This document shows, piece after piece, positions 25,051-34,300 of a stretch of 64,000 nucleotides of DNA. The translations under genes and the position numbers were made by a program. Position 1 is the stretch's first letter, and every line of letters begins with the position of its first letter. The DNA is taken from positions 48,836 to 112,835 of the forward strand of contig NZ_JAAFKF010000001.1 in the NCBI RefSeq assembly GCF_013299175.1, given 5' to 3'. Under the pieces are notes generated by a model. The model was not told where the DNA came from and made no database searches. It was given only the letters and a program-made list of their open reading frames with translations. Source of the stretch: Sphaerotilus sp. (GTDB lineage Bacteria > Pseudomonadota > Gammaproteobacteria > Burkholderiales > Burkholderiaceae_C).

Positions 25051-27177
25051 TCAGGTCCGCTTCAATGCCGCCGTGTCGAACGGCATCGCCCGTAGCCGCT
25101 TCCCCGTCGCCGCAAAGATCGCATTCGCCACTGCCGGCGCGATCGGCGGCGTTCCCGGCTCGCCAATCCCGCCAGGCGCCTCGCTGCTCTCGACGAGGTG
25201 AACCTCCACCGCCGGCATCTCGGTCATGCGCAGCACCGGGTAGTTGTGGAAGTTGCCTTGCTCGACGCGCCCGTCGGCGTAGCTGATGCGGCCGTACAGC
25301 GCCGCCGACAGCCCGAAGGCGATCGACCCCTCGATCTGGCGCCGGATGATCGCCGGGTTGACCATCAGGCCGCAATCGACCGCCGCGACGACGCGGTGGA
25401 CCTTGGGCGTGCCGTCCGCCGCGACCGAGACCTCGGCGACCTCGGCCACATAGCTGCCGAAGCTCGACACCACCGCGATGCCCCGGTGCATCCCTGCTGG
25501 CAGCGCACCACCCCAGCCCGCCTTCTGCGCTGCGACCTCCAGCACCTTCAGGTGGCGTGGCGACTTGCCGAGCATCCCGCGCCGGAACTCGAACGGGTCT
25601 TTCCCCGCTGCGTGCGCCAGTTCGTCGATGAAGCTTTCCATGAAGAAGCTGTTCTGCGAGTGCCCGACCGAGCGCCAGAACCAGACCTGCGGACCCGGTT
25701 CGCGGCGGACGTAGCCGATGTGCTCGTGCGCGATGTCGTAGGGGTGGTCGGCGATGCCCTCGACGGCGAAGTGGTCCACGCCGCTCTCGGGGATCTTCAT
25801 GAAGCCGGAGCCGCCCATGATCGACGGCGAGGCGACGTTGCTGCGCAGCAGGACCGCTTTGCCCTGCGCATCCAGCCCGCCGCGGAAGGTGGTGACGGAC
25901 GCCGGCCGGTAGAAGCCCGCCGCCATGTCGTCCTCGCGGCTGTAGATCAGCTTGACCGGCGCGCCCGCGATCTTCGACAGCAGCGTCGCGTCGATCACGA
26001 AATCCGGGGCGAAGCGGCGACCGAAACCGCCGCCGAGCATCATCGTGTTGACCTTCACCTTGCCCGGCTGCACGGACGCGATCTGGCCGAGGATGCCTTG
26101 CAGCGGACCCTGGCTCTGCGTCCCGGCCCAGATCTCGACCGCATCCGCCGTGACCGACGCCGTGCAGTTCATCGGCTCCATGCAGGCGTGCGCGAGGTAG
26201 GGTGCCTCGTAGGTGGCATCGAGCGTGCGGCTGGCCTGCGCCGTGTCCGGGGTACCGCCGGTCTTGGCGACGGCGCCGGTGCCACGCGCGGCGGCCTCGT
26301 GCAGCGTCGCGCTGATCTTCGCGGACGACAGCCCCGCCTTGTCGCCGAAATCCCAGTCGATCTGCAGCGCATCGCGGCCCTTCTTCGCCGCCCAGTAGCC
26401 GCTGGCGAGAACGGCCACGCCGGACGGAATCGCGATCACCTTCTGCACGCCCTTGACCGCCCGCGCCGCGCTGTCGTCGAACTTCGCGACCTTGACACCC
26501 GGCAGCGGCGCCCGCGCCATCACCGCCACCAGCATCCCCGGCACCTGCACGTCGATGCCGTAGCGGGCCGTGCCGTTGACCTTGGCCGGCGTGTCGAGCC
26601 GTTTCAGCGGCTGGCCGAGCAGGCGGAACTCCTTCGGGTTCTTCAGCGGTGGCTTCTCGGGTGGTGTCTGTCGGCGCGCCGCCTCGACCAGATCGCCGTA
26701 GCGCAGCCGCCGGCCATCGGCGTGGATCACCTCGCTGTTCTCGGTGCGGCACTGGTCAGGGGTGGTTTTCCACGTCTCGGCGGCGGCGGCGACGAGCATC
26801 GCCCGCGCCGCCGCACCGGCCTGACGCACCACCTGCCAGTGGCCGCGCACGGTGGACGAGCCGCCGGTGGCCTGCATCCCGAAGGCGGGGTTGGCATACG
26901 CCTGGTCCACGGGGGCCTGCTCGACCTGCACGGTGCGCCAGTCGGCGTCCAGCTCTTCGGCCACCATCATCGGGATGGCGGTGAGCACGCCCTGGCCCAT
27001 CTCGGCCGAACCGCAAACGATGGTGATGCGGTGGTCGGGCGTCAGCCGGAGCCACGCGCTGGGCGCGAATGGGGTGTTGCCTTGTGCCATCGCCCGGCGC
27101 GAGAGCAGGGGCAGCGTGAAACCGAGAACCAGCGCGGAGCCCGAGCCGGCGAGGAAGGTGCGGCGGGTGGTGTCCAT
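25051..27177 (-). CDS. molybdopterin-binding large subunit, IorB-like
   Basis: A 708-residue molybdenum hydroxylase subunit of the isoquinoline 1-oxidoreductase beta/aldehyde dehydrogenase type. It has a Tat signal (TTRRTFLAGSGSALVLG) and molybdenum-cofactor segments such as MGQGVLTAIPMMVAEEL, GGGFGRRF, and the C-terminal GGIGEPGTPPIAPA with the active-site glutamate. It works with the iron-sulfur subunit encoded 1 bp upstream. It should oxidise an N-heterocycle or aldehyde in the periplasm; substrate unknown. No FAD subunit is present, as expected for two-subunit enzymes that pass electrons to a cytochrome. Confidence 0.87.
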   Translation of the reverse strand: MDTTRRTFLAGSGSALVLGFTLPLLSRRAMAQGNTPFAPSAWLRLTPDHRITIVCGSAEMGQGVLTAIPMMVAEELDADWRTVQVEQAPVDQAYANPAFGMQATGGSSTVRGHWQVVRQAGAAARAMLVAAAAETWKTTPDQCRTENSEVIHADGRRLRYGDLVEAARRQTPPEKPPLKNPKEFRLLGQPLKRLDTPAKVNGTARYGIDVQVPGMLVAVMARAPLPGVKVAKFDDSAARAVKGVQKVIAIPSGVAVLASGYWAAKKGRDALQIDWDFGDKAGLSSAKISATLHEAAARGTGAVAKTGGTPDTAQASRTLDATYEAPYLAHACMEPMNCTASVTADAVEIWAGTQSQGPLQGILGQIASVQPGKVKVNTMMLGGGFGRRFAPDFVIDATLLSKIAGAPVKLIYSREDDMAAGFYRPASVTTFRGGLDAQGKAVLLRSNVASPSIMGGSGFMKIPESGVDHFAVEGIADHPYDIAHEHIGYVRREPGPQVWFWRSVGHSQNSFFMESFIDELAHAAGKDPFEFRRGMLGKSPRHLKVLEVAAQKAGWGGALPAGMHRGIAVVSSFGSYVAEVAEVSVAADGTPKVHRVVAAVDCGLMVNPAIIRRQIEGSIAFGLSAALYGRISYADGRVEQGNFHNYPVLRMTEMPAVEVHLVESSEAPGGIGEPGTPPIAPAVANAIFAATGKRLRAMPFDTAALKRT

Positions 27178-27178
27178 C

Positions 27179-27646
27179 TCAGGCTCCCCGTTGCAGCGTG
27201 ACCGCGGCGACCTGGATGGCGGCGCGGATCTGGTGGTAGGTGCCGCAGCGGCAGAGGTTGCCGCTCATCGCGCCGTCGATGTCGGCGTCGCTGGGCTTCT
27301 TGTTCTGCGCGAGCAGGGCGCAGGCGCTCATCACCTGGCCGGACTGGCAGTAGCCGCACTGCGGCACATCGCCCGCGTTCCACGCCGCCTGCACCGCCTG
27401 GCCAACCGGGCTGGCGCCGATGCCCTCGATCGTGGTGACGCGCTTGCCTGCCGCGGCCGACAGCGGCGTCTGGCAGGCGCGCACTGCCTGTCCATCCAGA
27501 TGCACCGTGCAGGCGCCGCACAGCGCCATGCCACAGCCGAACTTGGTGCCGGTGAGCTGCAGCTCTTCGCGCAGCGCCCACAGCAGTGGCATCTCGGGAT
27601 CGGCATCGATCGACACCGCTTTGGAATTCACGTTCAACGAAACCAT
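27179..27646 (-). CDS. (2Fe-2S)-binding small subunit, IorA-like
   Basis: A 155-residue subunit with two 2Fe-2S clusters. The plant-type cluster is [15 protein letters not shown] with a later C (RACQT), and the second is [10 protein letters not shown] plus GNLCRCGTY. The start at 27646 ([10 protein letters not shown]) fits the family. It is translated just ahead of the large subunit (one base gap). Confidence 0.9.
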   Translation of the reverse strand: MVSLNVNSKAVSIDADPEMPLLWALREELQLTGTKFGCGMALCGACTVHLDGQAVRACQTPLSAAAGKRVTTIEGIGASPVGQAVQAAWNAGDVPQCGYCQSGQVMSACALLAQNKKPSDADIDGAMSGNLCRCGTYHQIRAAIQVAAVTLQRGA

Positions 27647-27767
27647 GACCACCGACTCCTCGTGGTGTTGCCAGGCGGGAATGCCCGGCGCGCGACCATC
27701 GTAGCCCTGCAACTGCGGTGTAGACAGTCGCCCAGGTGTCGATTCCACCCCAGGAAAACCCGCAAGT

Positions 27768-28493
27768 TCAGCGCGTCGGTGGATGCTCGGTGCGTCCGTC
27801 GGCGTGGCGGGCAAAGCGGGTCGGGTCGCTGCCATGCACCGGGGCCGTGTCCGGCCACTGCCAGCCGCCGAACTGCGTGCGCTGGTAGTCCGCGAACGCT
27901 TGCCGGATCTCGGCCTCGGTGTTCATCACGAAGGGTCCGTACTGCGCCACCGGCTCGCCGATCGGGCGGCCCTGCAGCATCAGCAGCTCGGCGGGCGTGG
28001 CGGCACTGTTGACATCGCCGGCCCACAGCATCGTGAAATGTGGTGCCGCGAACTTCTGGCGGGCGGGCAGGTTCAGCCAGATCTGGAACAGGTCGAGCGG
28101 GTTCGGCGTGGTGGTGGACAGCAGCGGGAACATCTCGCTGTGCTGGATGCCGCGGCCTGCGGTCAGCCACTGCACGTCGCCGTCGCCATAGCGGGCGGCA
28201 GCGCCCATCGAGTCGGCGTGGTCGATGTGGCCGGTGCGGACCAGCGTGACGGTCTCGAAGCCGCGGTGCGGGTGGGCGGGGAAGCCGGGCACCTGCCGGC
28301 CGTGGTACATGCTCCAGCCGTCGCGGCAGGAGAAATCGCTGCCGACCTGCCGACCGGACAGCGACGCGGCCGGGCCATAGCGGCCGTTGCCCTGCGGGTA
28401 GCGGTCGTCGTGGTGGACGCAGAAGAGGAAGGGATCCTGGGTTGGCCAGGGGAAACCGAGGGGGTGGAGGGTCAGCATGGCGGTGGTGGGCAT
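27768..28493 (-). CDS. pirin family protein
   Basis: A 241-residue bicupin of the pirin family. Metal-binding pattern [12 protein letters not shown] ([13 protein letters not shown]) and the second part of the motif [13 protein letters not shown] are intact, so it may have quercetinase-type activity or act as a redox-sensitive regulator. It is 124 bp downstream of the IorAB-like pair and on the same strand; co-regulation is possible. An ATG at residue 6 is an alternative start. Confidence 0.85.
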   Translation of the reverse strand: MPTTAMLTLHPLGFPWPTQDPFLFCVHHDDRYPQGNGRYGPAASLSGRQVGSDFSCRDGWSMYHGRQVPGFPAHPHRGFETVTLVRTGHIDHADSMGAAARYGDGDVQWLTAGRGIQHSEMFPLLSTTTPNPLDLFQIWLNLPARQKFAAPHFTMLWAGDVNSAATPAELLMLQGRPIGEPVAQYGPFVMNTEAEIRQAFADYQRTQFGGWQWPDTAPVHGSDPTRFARHADGRTEHPPTR

Positions 28494-28545
28494 GGGGTGG
28501 TCCCGGTTCTGTTGGGCAAAGGCTTGCAGTGGTGCCGACCGTGGC

Positions 28546-28713
28546 TCAGACGGTGAACACCTGATTCAGCCAGTGGGCCAGTGGCTGATAGCTGCTGCCA
28601 CCGGTGTCGAACAGGCCATCCTGTACTGCGCGGTCCAGACCCTGTCCCGGCCAAGCCTGCCATGCCAGCTGGCCTTGGCCTTCGACGACCAGGATGCTCG
28701 AATGGCTCGCCAT
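28546..28713 (-). pseudogene. remnant of a TOPRIM (DUF3226-like) gene
   Basis: A 55-residue reading frame with a good ribosome site (GGAGGT 6-7 bases before ATG). It begins MASHSSILVVEGQ, which resembles the first TOPRIM strand with its glutamate, then jumps to LAWQAWPGQGLDRAVQDGLF and [10 protein letters not shown], which I recognise as the C-terminal pattern of DUF3226 proteins (usually about 200 residues). The middle appears deleted. The ATG overlaps the stop of the ATPase gene (TGATG), as in intact ATPase/DUF3226 pairs. Family recognition is from memory. Confidence 0.5.
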
Positions 28714-29601
28714 CAGCGCACCTCCACATCGGATTGCGTGATGCTGTAGAGCGCATCTTCATCGAACACGGTGGCGATGACGCGGCCCCGGTCACTGGTG
28801 CGCACGCTGCGGCCGACGCGGAACAGCACGCCTTCGGTGTCTTGCCGGTCGTGTGCCACCTTCGAGAAGCTTTCGATGCAGTCCCAACTGTGGGTGGTGG
28901 CGAAGACCTGGATGTCGAGTTGCTCGGCCATCTCGATCAGCAGGAAACCGCCGCGGGCCGAAACCAGCTTGAGCGCGATTTGCAGGATACGCAACATGCC
29001 GTCGCCGAGGCTTTTCAGGGCGACTGGGGCGGGGGTGTTCGACAGCTTGACCTTGGCGCTGCGCCGCATGGGCGGCCGGGTCTTGATCGGATCAATCGGG
29101 CCGTCGTCGATGCGCACGAAGGTCAGGTTCTCGAACTCGGGCGTGATGATCTTCAGGGCGCGGCGGACGATGTCCTCGTGCTCGGTGAACACGATCCGGT
29201 CCCAGTCGTCGGCCAGTTCATCCATCGACATCCAGCGTGTCTGGACGAAGCCGCAGGGCACGAGGGGCGTGGTGTCCTGCGTGGGTGGATTCGGATGGAT
29301 GCGGATCGTCGCGGCCGGGTTTTGTGGATCACCCATCTGGATGGCGTGGTCCACGGCGTCATCCGCAGGCAAGCGCCGCCCGGTGAACAGGTCTTGCAGG
29401 GTTTCGTCATGTTCAAGGGCGATGCTGTCGAGCAATGCCTTGTTGGCGTGGCCTGCGCAGATCCTGAGAGCCTCCAGCACGGAGCTTTTGCCTGCATTGT
29501 TCTTGCTTCTTGCCGACGATCAGGTTGATGCGGCCGAGCTTGGAGACCTCGAAATCGGCCAGTGCCCGGAAATTCCTGATGGCGAGTGAATTGAGCATCA
29601 T
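28713..29601 (-). pseudogene. AAA ATPase (OLD/AAA15-like), broken in Walker A and Walker B
   Basis: N-terminus MMLNSLAIRNFRALADFEV and RINLIVGK are typical of RecF/OLD-like ATPases. Inside Walker A the frame is lost: a 7-bp unit (TTCTTGC on the plus strand) is tandemly repeated at 29500-29513. Deleting one copy restores GKNNAGKSSVLEALRI. The rest (255 codons, VKLSNTPAPVALKSLGDGMLRIL..., FATTHSWDCIESF) is in the second frame. A further in-frame loss is visible: GGFLLIEMAEQL lacks the Walker B DE and some 20 residues normally between LLI and the following helix. So the enzyme cannot work as written even if the frameshift is an error. Confidence 0.8.
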
Positions 29602-29942
29602 GCCGTCCGGTTGAGTTCTCTCAGGCTGTCAATCGCGCTTTCCTCAGCCCAGATGAGCGTGTTCATGTACGTGTCAATCCGGCTGACCAACTCGTTTCGG
29701 GGGCCGATTCTCCAGTCATCTGAACCATAGAACTCGGCCTGTTCCTTTTCGAGGGCTTCGCGACTGGCATAGGCGCGGGCCAAGAAATAAGTTTCTTCCT
29801 CGTGATCGGATCGACCGTAGGCCACGACATCCATTCCCTTTGACTTGAGCAGGGGGACGGCCTTTGTCTGCACGGCATGGTGGAATGCATCCATTTCACC
29901 TGGTTTCAGGCGATAGGTGCGTATTTCGAGTAATTTGGTCAT
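29598..29942 (-). CDS. NIPSNAP family protein
   Basis: A 114-residue dimeric alpha/beta-barrel type protein: LLEIRTYRLKPGEMDAFHHAV at the start is the NIPSNAP signature. Role unknown. It overlaps the upstream GFA gene and the downstream ATPase gene by 4 bases each, giving a tightly coupled four-gene unit. Base composition is clearly less GC-rich than the flanks. Confidence 0.85.
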   Translation of the reverse strand: MTKLLEIRTYRLKPGEMDAFHHAVQTKAVPLLKSKGMDVVAYGRSDHEEETYFLARAYASREALEKEQAEFYGSDDWRIGPRNELVSRIDTYMNTLIWAEESAIDSLRELNRTA

Positions 29943-30349
29943 CGAGGGCGATCCACGGGATGGTTGACGCCATCATAGGTTGGAATCCCCTCGATCTTGA
30001 GGGGATTGATGCCATCGAGGCAAGCCACATTGAAACCGTATTGGGCAGGATTCGAGCGGCGCTGGTGATGTGTGTAGATGCCGCAGTTGGCGCAGAAAAA
30101 ATGCTGGGCTGTTTTTGTATTGAATTGATAAAGCTTGAGATGTTGATTGCCTTTGATGATGTTGATGCCGGAAAGCGGCACCGAAGCAACAATGGCACCA
30201 CGGCGGCGGCACAAGGAGCAATCACAGCGCCGCACATCGACCAAGCCGTCGGGTAACGAAAGCTCCAACTCGACTGCGCCACAATGGCAAGTTGCTTTGT
30301 GTCTTGGTCTTATGGGGACGCCATCGACTTCCTTGAGATTGATCGGCAT
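29939..30349 (-). CDS. GFA/CENP-V family glutathione-dependent enzyme-like protein
   Basis: A 136-residue zinc-binding protein. Motifs are CHCGAVELEL, RRCDCSLCRRRGAI and FFCANCGIYTHH, giving the seven cysteines of the GFA (glutathione-dependent formaldehyde-activating enzyme) fold. Substrate unknown. It is first in the GFA-NIPSNAP-ATPase-TOPRIM unit and has noticeably lower GC than neighbours, suggesting horizontal transfer. Confidence 0.87.
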   Translation of the reverse strand: MPINLKEVDGVPIRPRHKATCHCGAVELELSLPDGLVDVRRCDCSLCRRRGAIVASVPLSGINIIKGNQHLKLYQFNTKTAQHFFCANCGIYTHHQRRSNPAQYGFNVACLDGINPLKIEGIPTYDGVNHPVDRPR

Positions 30350-30430
30350 GATTTCTCCTGGGGAACAAGGCTATTTGTTGGGTGAAGTGTTGTCACGGTG
30401 GAGTGAATCACCATGGCTGCTTGCCATCGA

Positions 30431-30646
30431 TTATTTTTTTGTTTTCGAGAGCGCGTGGGCCACGATGGCATTTGCATGACCGTGCCCCAGGTGGTGCTCG
30501 GTCTTCAGCCAGTTCACGATTTCCATGTGCTTCATGCCCTTGGCTTGGCTCACGAGGTCCAGCCAGTGGCTGATCGGGTGGCCGTGCTTCTGCTCGATGG
30601 AGGGGAAGTAGGAGGCGGGGCCTTTGGGCTTCTCATCGGTGGTCAT
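30431..30646 (-). CDS. DUF4287 domain protein
   Basis: A 71-residue protein, MTTDEKPKGPASYFPSIEQKHG, with GMKHMEIVNWLKTEHHLGHGHANAIVAHAL, the helix-rich DUF4287 pattern. Cytoplasmic, function unknown. It is followed by T-rich sequence and ends in TAA. Confidence 0.82.
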   Translation of the reverse strand: MTTDEKPKGPASYFPSIEQKHGHPISHWLDLVSQAKGMKHMEIVNWLKTEHHLGHGHANAIVAHALSKTKK

Positions 30647-30757
30647 GGCGGGCTTTCAATCGGGGCTGTTCTCGCGGTACGTGCCGGCCTGCAGGTGTTG
30701 TGTTCCATTTTTGAATCCGCCCAGGCTGTTCAGAATAGCGAAACTTCAATTTCAGGT

Positions 30758-31261
30758 CTACGCCCACCACCCCCGAACCCGCCTCCCAACCCCCCGCCGA
30801 ATCCACCGCCCCACCCGCCACCCCCGCGACGCCCGCACCCGCGCCACCGCCATCTCCTTCCACGCCGTCCATCGCCCATGAACCCGCGCAAACCACGCCA
30901 TCTGCATCAACGCCGGCTGCGTGAGTTGAAAGATCCGGGCGACGAGCGCGGTGCCGATCAGCTTGGCCAGCACGATCACGGACACCCCGGTGAAGACGTG
31001 GCCATGCGTCATCAGCGCCAGCGCGGCAAGCTTGACCGGCAGCAGCATCAGCCCCGGCGCGAGGAATACCGCCAGCGCCCACCCCGGCGGCAACCCGGCA
31101 ATGCGGCGCTCCAGCCAGCCGATCAGCGGCCACCGCGCCAGCCGCGCCATCAGCCGGGCCAGCGGCTCCCAGCCCCATTCCTCGAACAGGACGACCAGGG
31201 CCACCAGCCACTGGAGCAGCCAGCGCAGCGGGCGGGTGAGCAGGGCGATCAGTTCACGCAT
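30758..31261 (-). CDS. small inner-membrane protein of unknown function
   Basis: A 167-residue protein with two to three hydrophobic helices (about 12-28, 58-82 and 90-112) and a very basic C-terminus (RRGVGRRVRGWW). Conserved-looking in Burkholderiales; I do not recognise a family with a known role. It lies 39 bp beyond the end of the DUF748 gene on the same strand. Confidence 0.65.
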   Translation of the reverse strand: MRELIALLTRPLRWLLQWLVALVVLFEEWGWEPLARLMARLARWPLIGWLERRIAGLPPGWALAVFLAPGLMLLPVKLAALALMTHGHVFTGVSVIVLAKLIGTALVARIFQLTQPALMQMAWFARVHGRWTAWKEMAVARVRASRGWRVGRWIRRGVGRRVRGWWA

Positions 31262-31300
31262 CGCCGCAGTCTGGCACAGCCCGCGCCCGTTCGGGTCGGC

Positions 31301-34300
31301 TCAGTGCGCCGACAGCGTCAGCTCGGCGCGGGGCTTGCCGCTGGTGTCGGCCTGGGTCTTGGGCGCCGCCAGGAACAGCCGCTCGTTGGGCAGTTGCCGC
31401 GCCAGCAGCGCATCGCGCACCGCCTCGCCGCGCTGCGCCGCCAGCGTGCGCCAGGTGTCGGGCGTGACCGGCACGGCGTCGGCGAGAACGGCGGCCGGAT
31501 CGGCATCGGCAGGCCGGGACGCCGCGGTGGCCGGCGCGCTGGCCCGTGCAGCCGGTTTTGCGGCAGCCGCTGTGCGGGCCGGTTGGCGCAGCAGGGCGTC
31601 GAGCAAACGCACCCGGTCGGCCGGTGTCGGCACCGCGTCGGCGGCCACCTCGGGGGCATCGCCGGCCTTCTCGCGCTCCTGCCGCCACAGCGCCTGCACC
31701 TGCTGCTCCACCGCCGCGCGCTGGTACGCCACGCGCTCGGTCAGCCCGTCGGCGTGGCCGGTCAGCGTGAGCCGGAGCGCCGGGCGGTCCAGCAGTGATT
31801 GCACCACCTTGCCCACCGCCGCCTGCCCCTCGGGCGTCAGCACCGCTGTGCCCGGCTCGAACGTGACCACGCTCAGGTCATCGCCCCCACCGCCCGACAG
31901 CAAGGAAAACGGCGCCGTGATCGCCTTGGTCAGCACGTTGCCGATCACCTTCAGCACCAGCCCGAAGACACTGAACTGCGGGTCGTTGAGCGAGCCGCCG
32001 ATGGGCAAATCCAGGTCGATCACCCCGTTCCGGTCCTTCAGCAGCGCCACCGCCAGCAGCACCGGCAACTGCGTCGCGGTCGGGCTTTCGACCCGTTCGC
32101 CGAAGGTGAGCTGGTTCAGCACGAGCTTGTTGGTCGCGGTGAGCTGGCCTTCGGGCGTGATGCGGTAGGCGACCTCCATCGTCAGCTTGCCGCGCTCGAT
32201 GCCGTAGCCCGCGTACTTGCCGGCGTAGGGCGACAGCGGCGTCAGCTCCAGGTCGGCGGCGCGGGCACGCAGGTCCATCACGGGCGGGTTGGCAGTCGGG
32301 TTGATCTGGCCGCTGAGGTCGAGCGTGCCGGTGCGCGCCACCTTGCCCCGCAGCGTGATGTCGGCCATCTCGCGGGTGCCGGCGCGCAGCGCGCCAAGGG
32401 TGCCTTGCAGCTCGCTCAGGTCGGCGCTGTAGTTCGGGCGGATGAAGCGGTCGGTGAAATCGACGCGGCCGTTGCTCAACCGGGTTGCGGTGATGGTCAG
32501 GTCGATCGGCAGCTCGCTGGCCTTGGCGGGCGCGCTGGCGGGTGTGGCCGGGGCCGGGGCGCTGGCTGTGGCGTCGGGGGCCGTCGCTGGCGCGGGGCCG
32601 ACATCCTGCAGGTTGAAGCGCCCCTCCTCGGTGATGACGAGCTTCGAGTAGAAATCGTTCAGCCCGAGCGCGCCGATGACCACGCGGGGTTTCTGCGGCG
32701 GTTTGAGCACCACGTCCAGCCCTTGCAGCGTCAGCGCCTGCCAGCGCAGCAGTTCGTCGCTGGTGTGCTGCGCGGTGCGGCGGGTGTGGAGCTGCACGTC
32801 GCCGACGCGGCCGTCGCCCTTGAGCGTGACATTCAGCCCGGTCGGCCCATCCTGCAGCGCCAGATCACCGTCGTAGCCCAGGTTCGCCCGCAGCAGGCTC
32901 AGCCCGAGCGCCTCGCCGAAATACGGCTCCAGCGCGTGGACCGGGAAGTTCTGCACCTTGAGCTTGCTGGCCAGCCGCAGCGGGGCGAGGCTCAGCTCGC
33001 CACGGCCGTCGAGCGTGCGGACCACGGGGCCTTTGCCTTTCGCGGCGGGTGCGCCGGTCGCCGTGGCGGGGGTGACGTTGGCGCCGAGTTGCCAGCGCAG
33101 CGGCGTGGTGAGCTGGTCGCCGCGCAGGGCGAGGTTCTGCAGCCCGACCGTGAGCTGGGCGATGTCGAGCTGCACGGGGGTGGCGACCTGTGCGTCGGCG
33201 AACTGGAGGCGACCGTCCCGCAGTTGCGCATCCTTGAGCGTCACCTGCCAGGGCGGCGACGCGGGCGGGCTGGGCGGCTGGGGCACGGACCACTGCAGCA
33301 CGTTCCACTCGCCCTTGGTGCTGCGCGCGAGCCGGGTGTCGAGGCGGTCGATCTGCACGCGGTCGAGCGCCACGGTGTGGGCGTGCAGATCGATCGCGGC
33401 GCTGTCGAGCTGCAGCTTGCCCAGCGTGGCCAGTGCGACCAGTGGGGTGTTGCGGTCGCTGAGCTGGAGCGCCTCGATGGTGGCTTGCTTCAGGTCGAGC
33501 TGGAGTTGCGCGGGTTGCGGGTCCACTGCGGCGACCCAGCGCAGTTGCCCGCTGGCCGACAGCGCGCCACCGAGCTGGGGCTTGAGCGTGGCGTTCAAGT
33601 AGGGCTGCAACGCGGCGAGGGCGAGGCGCTCGATCTGTAGGTCCACCCGTGCGCTGCGTTCTCCGGCCTCGCCTTGTGCGGTCAGCTTGCCTTGGGCGGG
33701 TGCGTCGGCACCGGGGCCATGCAGCGTGGCGCTCAGCTTGAGCGGGATCGGTGCGACCAGCGGCCATTGCACGGCGCCGGTCTCCAGATCCAGCCCCTGC
33801 AGTGTCAAGGTGGCGGCAGGTTGCGTGGTGGCATCGCGCCAGTGGACGCGGGTGTTCTGCAGCGCGAGCGACTCGACCTTGACCTGCCACTCGGGCGCGA
33901 CGGCGGAGTCGGTGGCGGATGCGGGCGTGGCATTGGCGGGTCCGGCGATCTGCTGCAGGCTCAGCCGGCCTTGGGCATCGCGCGACACGTCCAGCGCCAG
34001 GCCATCGAGCGTGACCGCGCCGAGCGTGATCTGGCGCGCCAGCGGCTGCACATCGCGCAGCGCCACGTCCAGCGCCTCCCAGCCCACCAGCGCCGCGCCA
34101 CCGCGGTCGGTCAACGCCAGGTCGCGGGCACCGAATGTCCCGGTCACGCGCAGGTGCGGCGTGCCCGTGGCGGGCGTGTCGAAGTGGAGCGCCAGATCGG
34201 TCTGCAGCGACCCTTTCTGCAGCTTCACCGGCAGCGCGTCCGGCCAGTAGCCGAGCCAGGGCGCGAGGTCGAACGGCGCGAGCTTGAACTGCGCCTCGGT

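Noticed and set aside
29984-30007. Perfect 9-bp inverted repeat AATCCCCTC / GAGGGGATT as a terminator or operator
   Set aside because: It lies within the coding sequence of the GFA gene and has no following T-tract, so it is probably incidental.
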